From: Shewanella sp. CG12_big_fil_rev_8_21_14_0_65_47_15
GTDB lineage: Bacteria; Pseudomonadota; Gammaproteobacteria; Enterobacterales; Shewanellaceae
Assembly: GCF_002783505.1 (NCBI RefSeq)
Contig: NZ_PFGL01000053.1
Coordinates: forward strand, 1 to 64,000
Direction of reading: 5' to 3'
Length of the DNA stretch: 64,000 bases
Part shown: piece after piece, positions 16,429 through 25,308 of the stretch
Layout: each line of letters begins with the position of its first letter
Position numbering within the stretch: the stretch's first letter is position 1
Position numbers and translations under genes: made by a program
The notes under the pieces: model-generated
What the model saw: only the letters and a program-made list of their open reading frames with translations
Told to the model about the DNA's origin: nothing
The model's database searches: none

Positions 16429-16995
16429 TCAAATCCCCCCTCTTTTGGTAGGAACGCGATATACCCTAGGTTTTGTGCCCAAATGGGGTTTATCTTGGTA
16501 AGTGATTTTTGTGTTGAGCATGATGGCCACTTCACTGCGTGGATCATTAGCATCACCAAACACTAAGGCATCGGTTGGACACACAGTCACACACGCTGGC
16601 TCTTCGCCCCGTGCTAAACGACTGTCTTTACAGAAGTTACACTTATCCGCCGCCTTAGTTTCTGGGTTCATAAAGCGCACTTTATAAGGGCACGCTGCCA
16701 CACAGTACATACAACCGACACACTTATCGGTATGGATAGAGATAATGCCATCTTCACCCACATAGGCCGCGCCTGTTGGGCACACTTTAACGCAGGGCGC
16801 ATCTTCACATTGCTGGCAAGATACCCTGTGATATTTGAAATGCAGATTGGGCATCTCACCAAAGGGGCCTTCCACACGCACTTGCAGACGAGTTACGCCT
16901 TCGGGTACGCCATTTTCACTGCGACACGCCACGTTACAGGCTTGGCAGCCGATGCACTTATTCTCGTCGTGCACCATTACATATCGTTTATTCAT
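16429..16995 (-). CDS. psrB: PsrB/PhsB iron-sulfur subunit (four 4Fe-4S clusters)
   Basis: The 188-residue ferredoxin-like electron-transfer subunit has four Cys groups: CIGCQACNVAC (17-27), CQQCEDAPCVKVC, CVGCMYCVAACPYK, and CNFCKDSR...CVTVCPTDA. It connects PsrC to the catalytic PsrA on the periplasmic side; folded export with PsrA is usual. GGAGGC stands 4 bases before the ATG, and the psrA stop is 12 bases upstream. Confidence 0.9.
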   Translation of the reverse strand: MNKRYVMVHDENKCIGCQACNVACRSENGVPEGVTRLQVRVEGPFGEMPNLHFKYHRVSCQQCEDAPCVKVCPTGAAYVGEDGIISIHTDKCVGCMYCVAACPYKVRFMNPETKAADKCNFCKDSRLARGEEPACVTVCPTDALVFGDANDPRSEVAIMLNTKITYQDKPHLGTKPRVYRVPTKRGGI

Positions 16996-17007
16996 TTAAG
17001 CCTCCGA

Positions 17008-19290
17008 TTAGCGCTTTGCCAGCGTGACGCCCGTGGTGTGCACTGTCATGCCACACACAGGAGCCGTCACGTGCGGCAGTAAGTTACCGCAGTGGATACC
17101 TTTGCCCGTTGCTCTGACCAACTCTTTGTTTTTAGAACCAAAGCCCATGTAAGCAAACACAGTATCCTGGCGAATACCCGGCGTGACTAAGGCATGGCCT
17201 TCTTCTGTGCCAACACTGCTGGTGAGGCGGATTGGGTCGCCATTGCTGATGCCTAATTTGCCCGCAGTGACGGGGTGAACCCACACAGCGTTATCCGACA
17301 TCAGGTTAGCGAGCATAGGCACATTGTGGGTGGCGCCATTGGTGTGCACCGCCACTTTGCCTTGGATAAAGTACAGCTCATCTGCTTTTTTAAGATTCAC
17401 TTCGCGGAACTTGATCACCCCACGGCCCGGTGCCATGGCTTCGACTTTCGCGGAGGTGAGTTCAATCTTGCCACTCGGGGTTTTAAAGGTGAGTGCACTG
17501 GCGTAAGTGCCGTCTTCATCGGCAGGTCGCGCATTGGGGTATGCCTTAATAAACTCGGCAACCATCTTAGGCTCGCACAACATAATTGGCTTACCAAAGC
17601 TCACAAAACCTTCGTTTTTGATACGGCGCAGCAGGTCAGTGTCGCGGTTCACCTGCAGCATTTGCAGGGTTTCCATGTTTTCCCATGGATAGAACTCGCC
17701 AAGGCCCATAGCCACACCCACATCCTTAAAGATCTGCCAAGAAGGCTTAGTATCACCTAAGGTTTCAACGACCCGTTGGCGCACATAATAGGCGGGATTT
17801 TTACCTGACTTATCGGCGATTTCTTCATCACGTTCAAGATAAGTCGACTCAGGTAAAATCACGTCCGCATAGGCGGCGGTTTCGCTGATATACACATCAC
17901 ACACGGCGATAAAGTCGAGCTTTTTCAAAGCTTCAACGACACGCGCTCTGTCTGTCATGGTTTGCATTGGGTTAGTGCGTGACATCACCCAGCCGTGTAA
18001 CTGGTAGGGCACTGCGCTTAAGGTGGCATCGAGAATGGTTTGGTAAACGCCGCCCGATGTCCACATCATGGCGTACTGCTCTTCCACCTGATCGATTCGT
18101 TTCGCTGCTGGTTTTGGCATGTCTTTCACGCCAGGTTTTGCCAATACGGGCGCAACCGCTTCACCGGCAAGCTTGTTGTAATCACCGGGTTTCTGGCCGA
18201 TATAAATCCCGCCCTTACGCTCAATATTACCAATCAAGACGTTGGCGGCGTACAGGGCGCGGCGCATCTCAAACTCTTCGGTGGTGAAGGTGGCTCTGTG
18301 ACCAAAATCGACCACGGCATGGGGCGCTTTAGCAGCATATTCGTGGGCGATACGACGAATGTCTTTGGCAGGCACATCGGAAATGGTTTCGGCCCATTCA
18401 GGAGTATAGGCTTTCACTTCGGCGGCAAAGGCTTCGAAGCCTTCTACATAGCGCGTGACAAAGGCCTTGTCGTAAAGATTATCTTCAATCAATACATGGC
18501 ATAACGCCAATGCGACGGCCACGTCGGTACCGGGACGAATGGCGTACCATTCATCGGCCTTGTCGGCCACGACGGAGAATCTTGGCTCGAACACCACTAG
18601 CTTGGCACCTTTGTCCATTTGCGCCGCCATCATGCCGCGGGTTTCGGACATATTGATGCCTTCGTACAGGTTATGGCCGAAGTTAATGATGTATTTAGAG
18701 TTACTTAAATCTCGTTTGACCTTAGTGCCAAAAATAGCCTTAGCGGCAATTTCATAACCGCCGGGGCAAGTCGACGCGTGGGTAAAGGTATTGGGACTGC
18801 CAAAGGCGGTCGCAAGGTGAAACAAATGCTTTTCCTGTGAGCCAGATTTTGACGAGAATGCCACGGCTTCTGGGCCATGTTCTTTTTTGATTTTATTGAG
18901 GTTTACAGCGATTAATTGATAAGCCTCATCCCAACTGATCTCGGCCCATTTGCCTTCGCCGCGCTCACCGACCCGCTTTAACGGTTTAACGATACGCTGT
19001 GGATCGTACAATAAACTATGGCCTGCGCCGCCACGGGCACACACTTTACCGCCAAAGGATTTAGCGGCCTTATTGCCACTAATGAATACGTTTTTGCCCT
19101 CAATCACCCGCGCCGAAATCGGGCAGCGAGTCGAACACATCTCGCAAATACTGGCAATGTCTTTGCCTATGCCCTTTAGCTGCTTATTCTCTAATGCCGC
19201 TAAGCTGCCCGGCAGCAGGCTGGCCAACGCACAGGTGGCGCTGCTCGCTCCCGCTCCCTTTAAAAAGGTTCGCCTATTAAGCTCAATCAT
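17008..19290 (-). CDS. psrA: Thiosulfate/polysulfide reductase molybdopterin subunit
   Basis: This DMSO-reductase-family catalytic subunit is about 760 residues. A Tat signal (NRRTFLKGAGASSATCALAS) opens the protein. A 4Fe-4S motif CEMCSTRCPISA...CARGG follows. The probable molybdenum ligand is the Cys in HASTCPGGYEIA. The preferred ATG at 19290 has GGAGGT 5 bases upstream; the open frame extends to 19311. The S. oneidensis homologue, psrA (phsA-like), is known to be needed for respiration of elemental sulfur and thiosulfate. Tetrathionate or arsenate reductase are more distant relatives, but subunit make-up and context favour Psr/Phs. Confidence 0.92.
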   Translation of the reverse strand: MIELNRRTFLKGAGASSATCALASLLPGSLAALENKQLKGIGKDIASICEMCSTRCPISARVIEGKNVFISGNKAAKSFGGKVCARGGAGHSLLYDPQRIVKPLKRVGERGEGKWAEISWDEAYQLIAVNLNKIKKEHGPEAVAFSSKSGSQEKHLFHLATAFGSPNTFTHASTCPGGYEIAAKAIFGTKVKRDLSNSKYIINFGHNLYEGINMSETRGMMAAQMDKGAKLVVFEPRFSVVADKADEWYAIRPGTDVAVALALCHVLIEDNLYDKAFVTRYVEGFEAFAAEVKAYTPEWAETISDVPAKDIRRIAHEYAAKAPHAVVDFGHRATFTTEEFEMRRALYAANVLIGNIERKGGIYIGQKPGDYNKLAGEAVAPVLAKPGVKDMPKPAAKRIDQVEEQYAMMWTSGGVYQTILDATLSAVPYQLHGWVMSRTNPMQTMTDRARVVEALKKLDFIAVCDVYISETAAYADVILPESTYLERDEEIADKSGKNPAYYVRQRVVETLGDTKPSWQIFKDVGVAMGLGEFYPWENMETLQMLQVNRDTDLLRRIKNEGFVSFGKPIMLCEPKMVAEFIKAYPNARPADEDGTYASALTFKTPSGKIELTSAKVEAMAPGRGVIKFREVNLKKADELYFIQGKVAVHTNGATHNVPMLANLMSDNAVWVHPVTAGKLGISNGDPIRLTSSVGTEEGHALVTPGIRQDTVFAYMGFGSKNKELVRATGKGIHCGNLLPHVTAPVCGMTVHTTGVTLAKR

Positions 19291-19311
19291 GGTTACCTCC
19301 ATCACGCTCAT

Positions 19312-19711
19312 CCCACCCGTCAGTCGCCATTTTTGGCGCCATCGAGCCGAGGTTTGCTCACTGATTTGATTACTTTTTTAGTTATAAAAGCGTAAAAACA
19401 GCGCCGCCATATCTTCAAAATACAGGCATCCGCTGGATCCGCTGCTTATCGACTAAGATTGTTATCCCGAAAGAGGTAGGCGGATATTGTGGTAAACCAC
19501 ATGGGGAAGCTCGGTGTGATCTATCGCAACTAAAACCTAAGACTGACGCTGAAATACGTGAATAAGATCAATAGGTCTTAAAATATGGGCAGAAAAAAGC
19601 CGCCAGCTTGGACACTGACGGCTTAGAAGAAAACTGACATTTTAGTCAATTGCGATAACCCTAGCAGGATAAGAACATCGCACTAGCGGGCGCAAACTGA
19701 TTACAATCGCA
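19312..19711. promoter_or_regulatory. psrABC upstream region with possible CRP/FNR-like sites
   Basis: No gene lies in this 400-base gap. It must contain the psr promoter. TGTGATCTATCGCAAC (19515-19530) has one good CRP half-site. GTGAATAAGATCAA (19558-19571) has a full ATCAA half-site and a partial TTGAT half-site of the FNR type. Both are single-strand eyeball matches. Anaerobic control by Crp or EtrA would suit the operon's role. Confidence 0.3.
19597..19624 (-). terminator. Terminator of the pentapeptide-repeat gene
   Basis: On the minus strand AAGCCGTCAGTG-TCC-AAGCTGGCGGCTT forms a stem with small mismatches, followed by TTTTTCT. It lies about 90 bases after the gene's stop. Confidence 0.7.
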
Positions 19712-20329
19712 TTAATCCATTAACTCTATATCGAGGCAGTTGAGCAGCCGAATCGCTTCGTCGCGGCTAAACTTAGCGCCTTTGATTTTATTGTTAAAAA
19801 TGTCGATATCGTAATTTGATGCCTCGCTGAAATCCGCCTCCAATAATTGAGTTCGGCCAAACAGACTATGACTAAAATCCGTGTAGGTGAAATTGGCTTG
19901 ATTAAAACTGCCCTCGCGAAAATCGACATCGTGAGCCTTGCACTCTTCGATGATGATTTCATCGAGCAACAGGCCCATAAATGAGCTGTCATTGAGAATG
20001 CATTGCTTAAAAGAAAAGGGCGCGGCAAAGGATAAACGCGACCACGCGGCGCGGGTCCAATCGATACCGACTAACTTACACTCTTCAAACTCGACCCCAC
20101 TGAACTGGCACTGGGGCACTTTCACTAAGCTCAAGTTGCAGCCCACAAAGCGACAATCGATAAACTTACATTTACGAAAAACGCTCTCGCTAAAATGACA
20201 ATCTTGAAAGCAGCAATCCTCAAACTCGATGCCCTGCCACTCCTGCGCATTCTCGGATAAGCCACTAAACTGCTCAGATAAAAAATGGCTACCCTGTGGT
20301 GCCGCCCTTTGGCCAATCCTAAATGCCAT
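19712..20329 (-). CDS. Pentapeptide-repeat protein
   Basis: The 205 residues show repeated five-residue units with central Phe/Leu: CCFQDCHFSESVFRKCKFID, then GVEFEECKLVG, and DVDFREGSFNQANFTYTDFS near 140-160. These form a right-handed quadrilateral beta-helix. Some relatives (Qnr, MfpA) protect DNA gyrase by mimicking DNA, but many have no known role. There is no signal peptide. It is a single-gene unit between psrABC and purC, on the strand opposite purC. Confidence 0.85.
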   Translation of the reverse strand: MAFRIGQRAAPQGSHFLSEQFSGLSENAQEWQGIEFEDCCFQDCHFSESVFRKCKFIDCRFVGCNLSLVKVPQCQFSGVEFEECKLVGIDWTRAAWSRLSFAAPFSFKQCILNDSSFMGLLLDEIIIEECKAHDVDFREGSFNQANFTYTDFSHSLFGRTQLLEADFSEASNYDIDIFNNKIKGAKFSRDEAIRLLNCLDIELMD

Positions 20330-20849
20330 TACCTACCCCTTGATAAAATGATCCCAATGCCATAATTCCACAGACATTATTCAACGGCCAATTGCGCCAT
20401 CATCAATAAACCTTAGGATTTTGTCCACTGCGTCGCACAAATAGCCATGGTAAATTTCGTCAAAAACGGTAGAATGTCGGCACTTTTTCGCGGCAGTCTA
20501 GAACAAGGTTCTCTCGGATTAATGGTTAGCATTTTCGAGCAAAATGACACGGGCCCAGCCCGCTTTAGCAGACCACTTCCACTGTGGTGCCAACCTTGCC
20601 CTGCGTTTATTCCATCCCTTACCTTATCTCCAACAAACACAATTCAAACACCGCCCGAAAATAAAACTTTTGCTGTTCAAGATTTAATATCAAATCCTAC
20701 CAACGGACTCACCCTATTAAATGGTAAGACTTTGGTAAACAATAAAAAGGTTGTACTAAACAAGGCGCTCGCTCGAAGCATGGCCCTAGTGCAAACCGAT
20801 ACCTATAAAAACCTTATCCCTACACTCTCTATCCTAAGGAATACTCGTC
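20330..20849. other. Intergenic region between the pentapeptide gene and purC
   Basis: The region is 520 bases long. A plus-strand frame at 20447-20863 has no family resemblance and overlaps the purC start, so I do not accept it. The region should hold the divergent promoters of purC and the pentapeptide gene. I find no convincing PurR palindrome. Confidence 0.5.
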
Positions 20850-21953
20850 ATGAGTCTTGCTGATTCCGTATTAGCCGTGAATAACGATTTGCCAATCCGC
20901 ACCGACAGCCCAGTCCACAGCGGCAAGGTTCGCAGCGTTTACTGGCTAACCGATGCCGACAGCCGCCGTTTAATCAAAACCAAGGGTTATAACGTCCCCG
21001 AAGATACGCCACTCGCCATCATGGTGATTAGTGATCGTATCTCGGCCTTCGACTGTATCTTCCACGGTGAAGGCGGCCTCAAGGGCATTCCCGGTAAAGG
21101 CGCAGCATTAAACGCGATTTCAAACCATTGGTTTAAACTGTTCGCCGAAAACGGCCTAGCCGACAGCCATATTTTGGATATCCCGCACCCGTTTGTTTGG
21201 ATAGTCCAAAAAGCTCGCCCGATTAAGGTCGAAGCCATTTGCCGCCAATACATTACCGGCTCAATGTGGCGCGCTTACTCTAAGGGCGAGCGCGTATTCT
21301 GTGGTATCACACTGCCAGAAGGCTTAGAGAAAGATCAAAAGCTGCCAGACTTACTGATCACCCCTTCGACCAAAGGCATTTTAACCGGTATCCCAGGTGT
21401 GCCCGCGCAGGACGACGTCAACATCAGCCGCAGCGATATCGAAGCCAACTACCAAGCCTTTGGCTTTGAAAAGCTTTCAGATATTGACCTGTACGAAAAG
21501 CTGTTAAAAGATGGCTTTAAAGTGATATCAAAAGCGCTGGCCGACATTGACCAAGTGTTTGTCGACACTAAATTTGAGTTCGGCTATGTCACCGATAAAG
21601 ATGGCAACTCAAAACTGATTTATATGGATGAAGTGGGCACCCCAGACTCATCACGTATTTGGGACGGCGCCGCCTACCACGATGGCAAGATTTTAGAAAA
21701 CTCTAAAGAGGGTTTCCGCCAGTTCTTGCTGAATCATTTCCCCGATCCTGATGTGCTGCTTAACAAAGACAGAATGCCAGAGCGTGAAGCCCTAGCCCGC
21801 GACAATGACCTGCCACTCGAGGCCATGATGCAAGTGTCACGCACTTACACCGGCGTTGCCGAGAAGGTGACTGGCGCGGCGATTCCACTGCCAGCGAATC
21901 CAAAGGCAGATATCATTAAGATCCTCAAAGAGGAATATGATTTGATTGTTTAA
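20850..21953 (+). CDS. purC: Phosphoribosylaminoimidazole-succinocarboxamide synthase (SAICAR synthetase)
   Basis: PurC condenses CAIR with aspartate, using ATP, in purine synthesis. The 367-residue form is longer than the 237-residue E. coli enzyme and is the long type seen in Shewanella and relatives. Characteristic segments are [10 protein letters not shown] (24-33), [29 protein letters not shown] and a [17 protein letters not shown] stretch. AAGGA lies 9 bases before the ATG. It is monocistronic, with a strong terminator. Confidence 0.95.
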   Translation: MSLADSVLAVNNDLPIRTDSPVHSGKVRSVYWLTDADSRRLIKTKGYNVPEDTPLAIMVISDRISAFDCIFHGEGGLKGIPGKGAALNAISNHWFKLFAENGLADSHILDIPHPFVWIVQKARPIKVEAICRQYITGSMWRAYSKGERVFCGITLPEGLEKDQKLPDLLITPSTKGILTGIPGVPAQDDVNISRSDIEANYQAFGFEKLSDIDLYEKLLKDGFKVISKALADIDQVFVDTKFEFGYVTDKDGNSKLIYMDEVGTPDSSRIWDGAAYHDGKILENSKEGFRQFLLNHFPDPDVLLNKDRMPEREALARDNDLPLEAMMQVSRTYTGVAEKVTGAAIPLPANPKADIIKILKEEYDLIV

Positions 21954-21995
21954 TCAAATCATAGGTTTTGGGTGATGCCCATAACTGAATAGTAG

Positions 21996-22017
21996 AAAAG
22001 GCGCTTATGCGCCTTTT
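21996..22017 (+). terminator. Terminator of purC
   Basis: AAAAGGCGC-TTAT-GCGCCTTTT followed by TTG and more T residues. It starts about 40 bases after the purC stop. Confidence 0.9.
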
Positions 22018-22097
22018 TTGTTTTTTAAACTTGGGTTTGGATTTATTTGTATGAGTCGATTTAACTCAATTCTGAAATGTTAATCTGAGAAAAATCA

Positions 22098-22417
22098 AAG
22101 CTAAAGTCAAAGTCGTGGGTCTTCAACCCACACCCGACCAAGGAGGACTGCTCGTCCTATCCTCCTTGGATGCTCCATGACGCCCCTAGCGAAGTTACAT
22201 GCATTAACGCTTTATTTATAAATCAGGCCTTGGTCTTATGGATAAATTGCTATCGCTTCCGAAGGCAACGTCCCTGTACCTACGGAAGCTAGCCAGCCAT
22301 GGCTGGACTCACGCAATTTATTCCAACGCCCCGCGGCAACTTCGCAGGGGAAGGTGAACTTCTGTGACTTCTGTGTTGACTGTAAATTCAGAAAGAATTG
22401 TGCCTGTCCGATCTTTC
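22098..22417 (-). repeat. Structured repeat element, copy 2 (inverse of 776-1150)
   Basis: Segments match copy 1 in reverse orientation and in the same order. There is a 35-bp identical block (22134-22168), AACTTCGCTAGGGGCGTC-type sequence, a GAAGTTCACCTTCCCCTGCG-type block near 22330-22360 and the end motif at 22392-22417. The stems differ from copy 1 but are intact: ATAAATTGC/GCAATTTAT (22242-22250, 22313-22321), GCTTCCG/CGGAAGC (22255-22261, 22283-22289) enclosing the CAGGGACG motif on the minus strand, CCAGCCATGGCTGG (22293-22306), and GTGGGT/ACCCAC (22115-22131) with loop TGAAG on the minus strand. Confidence 0.7.
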
Positions 22418-22606
22418 TTTTGCCTTATTAATGTTATTTTTCATTTATAAAGTGTTCAATGAAAAAGCTAGCGTATGGCAAGTTGCACAAAATCGCCATA
22501 AACAACGTGGCAGGGACAAATACTCACAGGGCTTCACCCTACAACGTTCACATTTGTCTATTGGCAATAGTGTTAAATGATTCTGATAGAACAGTGGTAA
22601 ATATTT

Positions 22607-23326
22607 ATGAATGATTTTTATAGTAGTTTAGAGAATAAGCTAATAGGTTTTGATGGTGGCAACATTAGTGCCCCCTTGTGGCTATCAGGTCTAGAATGGG
22701 GTACATCTGACGAAGAAATCACTGATGAAATAACAAGGCCAACTTACATTAGTTCAAACTATGTCGTCCCCCACCTTTCGCCTGAATGGAAAGACAATAA
22801 TCCAAATTTTTACAAATGGCAGTTTGACCAAAAGATTGCAAAAATCCTCTGTCATGTCTTCGATTTTAAAGGACATTACAAAGAGTACATGCAAAATCAT
22901 TACTGTGATAAAAACTCAAACGAGTTTAAAATTAATTTATTTCCCCTACCCGCAGCCAACATCGATTCTTGGTTAGATGATCACGTTTTGCTAACAAAAA
23001 CAAAGATTAAATACCATTATAAAACATATTGTGCTAACACAAGGTTTAAACTACTAAATGACTTAGTTAGTCAGTTTAAACCACAAGTTATTGTCTGTTT
23101 CGGCCAAGGCCACACAGAAGAATTTAAACTGGCATTTTGGGATGAAGAATATTCTTCTCAGGTTAATGAACAAACTGTGACCATCAGTGAACGAAATACC
23201 ATAAAGATTCTAAGTTCAAATCATGCCACAAAACTAATCATCGCACCGTTTCTAGGCAGAAATCTGACTGCTGATATTGAACTAAATAGAATTGCTGAAG
23301 AAGTAAAAAATCATTTAATTGGGTAG
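22607..23326 (+). CDS. Unrecognised 239-residue protein, possibly uracil-DNA-glycosylase-like
   Basis: I cannot name a family with certainty. The pattern resembles the UDG superfamily: an N-terminal strand and loop PLWLSGLEWGTS (23-34), INLFPLPAAN about residue 110, a parallel-sheet strand FKPQVIVCFGQGH around 158-170, and a late SSNHAT segment where the family has its HPS-type loop. The catalytic residues cannot be assigned with confidence. The gene is AT-rich compared with its neighbours and lacks a good ribosome binding site. It lies between the end of repeat copy 2 (22417) and an inverted copy of the repeat's end motif (about 23384). Horizontal origin is likely. Confidence 0.7.
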   Translation: MNDFYSSLENKLIGFDGGNISAPLWLSGLEWGTSDEEITDEITRPTYISSNYVVPHLSPEWKDNNPNFYKWQFDQKIAKILCHVFDFKGHYKEYMQNHYCDKNSNEFKINLFPLPAANIDSWLDDHVLLTKTKIKYHYKTYCANTRFKLLNDLVSQFKPQVIVCFGQGHTEEFKLAFWDEEYSSQVNEQTVTISERNTIKILSSNHATKLIIAPFLGRNLTADIELNRIAEEVKNHLIG

Positions 23327-23676
23327 CCGGAGGTCTCTAGCCTCCAGCCCCCACACCACCCGGCATGCGGCTCCGCACAGGGCCAAAAGATCGGACATGC
23401 ATTGCTTTACCGAAACAGCTTTACCGAGACAGCCATTATTAAATTTAGTCACAGGTATACTTGGGAATTAACGAAATTAAGCACTAATATGGAAGTGACC
23501 ATTGGCGGCGTGTCACTGGAATAACAGTGCTTAATGTTGACGTTGGTTGCTAAAGGCAAAGAGCCCAGCTACCAAAAACGAATGGGCCATGAAATAGTTC
23601 GCCAAACTCAGTGCTGAGCTTGAGCCAATTTTTTTGGTGGATATTCAATCTTGTTAGCAACTTAGCCTACTTGTTC
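23327..23676. repeat. Relic-rich spacer with an end-motif copy and the first 30-bp direct repeat
   Basis: No gene. The segment at about 23330-23383 (containing CACCACCCGGCATGCGGCTC) resembles sequence I associate with group II intron borders; this is a weak memory-based impression. AAAAGATCGGACATGCA (23384-23400) matches the end motif of the structured repeats. TATACTTGGGAATTAACGAA... (23456-23485) is the first copy of a 30-bp repeat also present at 25238 and 26377. Its AGTGCTTAAT-complementary part recurs inverted at 23527-23536. Confidence 0.5.
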
Positions 23677-24417
23677 TTAAGCTGGTGGTAGTGCGATTTT
23701 AAACTGAGCAATTTGCTTGTTGAACACTGCCACCCCATCATCAGGCAGCTTATCAGCATAATGTGTCTCTAATGTACTTCTGGCGTCACCGTAGTCTTCC
23801 CACCCGATTATGCTGGTGTAGGCTTGCAAGTCTGCGAATACTTTACAAATCGTTCTGAACCGACCGGAACGACTCGCTTGGCGCAAGCCATTCAAATAAC
23901 TATCCCTGTGAACAGTTGGGACAATAATTTTGTATTGTTCATGGGACGCTAACTCGGCATTCATCATGATCCTGGCAAGACGGCCATTTCCATCATCGAA
24001 AGGGTGACATTCTGTGATCATAAACTGTATAAAGATGGCGCGAGCCAAACCAGGATCTAACTGTTGGTAAAAGGTAAAAGCCTGGGCTAATGTTCCTTCA
24101 ACATGATCCGGTAGTACAAACAGCGTATCCCCTGCTTTGTTGGGTTTTACTTTGAGTTTACCTGGGCGCTTCTCTGGTCTCGCGTGCAAAATGAGTTCAT
24201 GGCGCAAGCTAAGTAAGTGCATCAGATCATCAGCAGACTCAGGCACAGTGACCATTTCAGTGTAATCATGTACTACGTGATAAACTGACAATATATCGTG
24301 ACTGTCCTCGTGGCGATTGGATATCTCCTGTTTAGCAAAGATAATCTGCTCAGCTTCATCGATTTCAAACTCAGTCCCTTCTATATAGTTGGAAAAGTAG
24401 CTCTCATAAAAGGACAA
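23677..24417 (-). CDS. Fic-domain protein (probable AMP-transferase), C-terminal part of a possible split gene
   Basis: The full Fic motif HPFDDGNGRLAR is present (residues 138-149 counted from the TTG). An inhibitory-helix motif SNYIEG (9-14) matches [S/T]xxxE[G/N], so the protein carries its own N-terminal inhibition (class II type). Fic enzymes transfer AMP to target hydroxyl groups. The frame stays open upstream of the only listed start, a TTG without ribosome binding site, and there encodes DLDGKASWRNL, which reads naturally into SFYESYFSN. Together with the overlap with the upstream frame, this suggests the ancestral protein was a fusion of both parts, broken by a frameshift near 24445-24480. 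Confidence 0.8.
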   Translation of the reverse strand: MSFYESYFSNYIEGTEFEIDEAEQIIFAKQEISNRHEDSHDILSVYHVVHDYTEMVTVPESADDLMHLLSLRHELILHARPEKRPGKLKVKPNKAGDTLFVLPDHVEGTLAQAFTFYQQLDPGLARAIFIQFMITECHPFDDGNGRLARIMMNAELASHEQYKIIVPTVHRDSYLNGLRQASRSGRFRTICKVFADLQAYTSIIGWEDYGDARSTLETHYADKLPDDGVAVFNKQIAQFKIALPPA

Positions 24418-25064
24418 ATTGCGCCAACTTGCCTTGCCGTCGAGATCGCAACAGGGGAGAGCAGTACTTCTGCAGGTTGTGTTGATAGCAATGCCCCGAT
24501 CAGACCATCAAGTTGATGGCATTCCTTTTCCATTCCTAGCAGCAGAGAGTGAGTCTTAGCCGCATCCCGTAAAGCATTTAAGTCTGCTTCTCCATAACGC
24601 TCTAAACGTTTCAGCAACTCCTGCTCAACCCATCGTTGACCTAGCGCCTTTGGCAAAGCGACATCCTGATGAGAAAGCTGTAAGTTCTCCATGAGAAAGC
24701 GTGCAGGCGCACTGCGTTTCAACTGAGGTACAAATAGTTCGGTGAGTTCAGTAACGTTACCTGGATGCACATCAATAACCAATGCATCACTGATGCTAAT
24801 CTTACGTTGTTTACCCACTTCGGCGGTGATATGCACGGTATTATGTTCAGGTTTTAGCTTTACTGCGGTGACATGCGAAGCAATGGCTGTAGGAAACAAA
24901 TATTGGACTACCTCATACCATCGACTATGCAGCAGTTGTGGGATTTCTTCCCAAGCTGCATCCGTATAGATGCCTTGACGGATCCGCTTCAACCTGCCCT
25001 TTTGTACCTCAACAGAAAGCCTTTTAGCATCGGCTATGTCTTTTGGAAAAGTTAAAATTGGCAT
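24381..25064 (-). CDS. AbiEi-like winged-helix protein, N-terminal part of a possible split Fic fusion
   Basis: The 227 residues begin with an HTH-like region (ADAKRLSVEVQKGRLKRIRQGIYTD, about 12-36), the pattern of AbiEi-type antitoxin or transcription-factor domains. A beta-rich part follows with ASHVTAVKL and VHITAEVGKQRKI, then a helical end. Its last codons overlap the Fic frame by 37 bases in another register, and the C-terminal tail after LLSP looks out of frame. A two-gene regulator-toxin pair is the alternative. The module is bounded by 30-bp direct repeats at 23456 and 25238, which hints at mobility. Confidence 0.7.
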   Translation of the reverse strand: MPILTFPKDIADAKRLSVEVQKGRLKRIRQGIYTDAAWEEIPQLLHSRWYEVVQYLFPTAIASHVTAVKLKPEHNTVHITAEVGKQRKISISDALVIDVHPGNVTELTELFVPQLKRSAPARFLMENLQLSHQDVALPKALGQRWVEQELLKRLERYGEADLNALRDAAKTHSLLLGMEKECHQLDGLIGALLSTQPAEVLLSPVAISTARQVGAICPFMRATFPTI

Positions 25065-25237
25065 AGTCCACCTATAAAGAGAACGAATTAAAGAGGATAA
25101 ATAGACATTAAACAGGAATTACTACGGATAAAAACACAAAATAGTGAATTATTCAAGATAAAAAATGAATAAGTGTGGAGAAAAAGATGAGATATCCACA
25201 ATTCTACCATTTCCAGATTTTCTTTGATTTTGACAGA

Positions 25238-25267
25238 TATACTCGGGGGTTAGCGAAATTAAGCACT
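25238..25267 (+). repeat. 30-bp dispersed repeat, copy 2
   Basis: TATACTCGGGGGTTAGCGAA followed by ATTAAGCACT, same orientation as copies at 23456-23485 and 26377-26406. Consensus start: TATRCTYRGGRRTTARCGAR. Confidence 0.7.
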
Positions 25268-25308
25268 GACTTGGGGGCAATAATGTGAGCGGGGCTATTC
25301 ACGCCGAG

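Noticed and set aside
20447..20863. Plus-strand frame of 138 codons before purC
   Set aside because: It overlaps the purC start, resembles no family and has patchy composition typical of non-coding DNA.
22398..22580. Plus-strand frame of 60 codons between repeat copy 2 and the possible UDG-like gene
   Set aside because: It begins within the repeat end motif and shows no recognisable protein features.
23330..23383. Possible group II intron remnant
   Set aside because: The resemblance rests on a short GC-rich motif from memory; no reverse transcriptase or domain V/VI hairpin could be identified.
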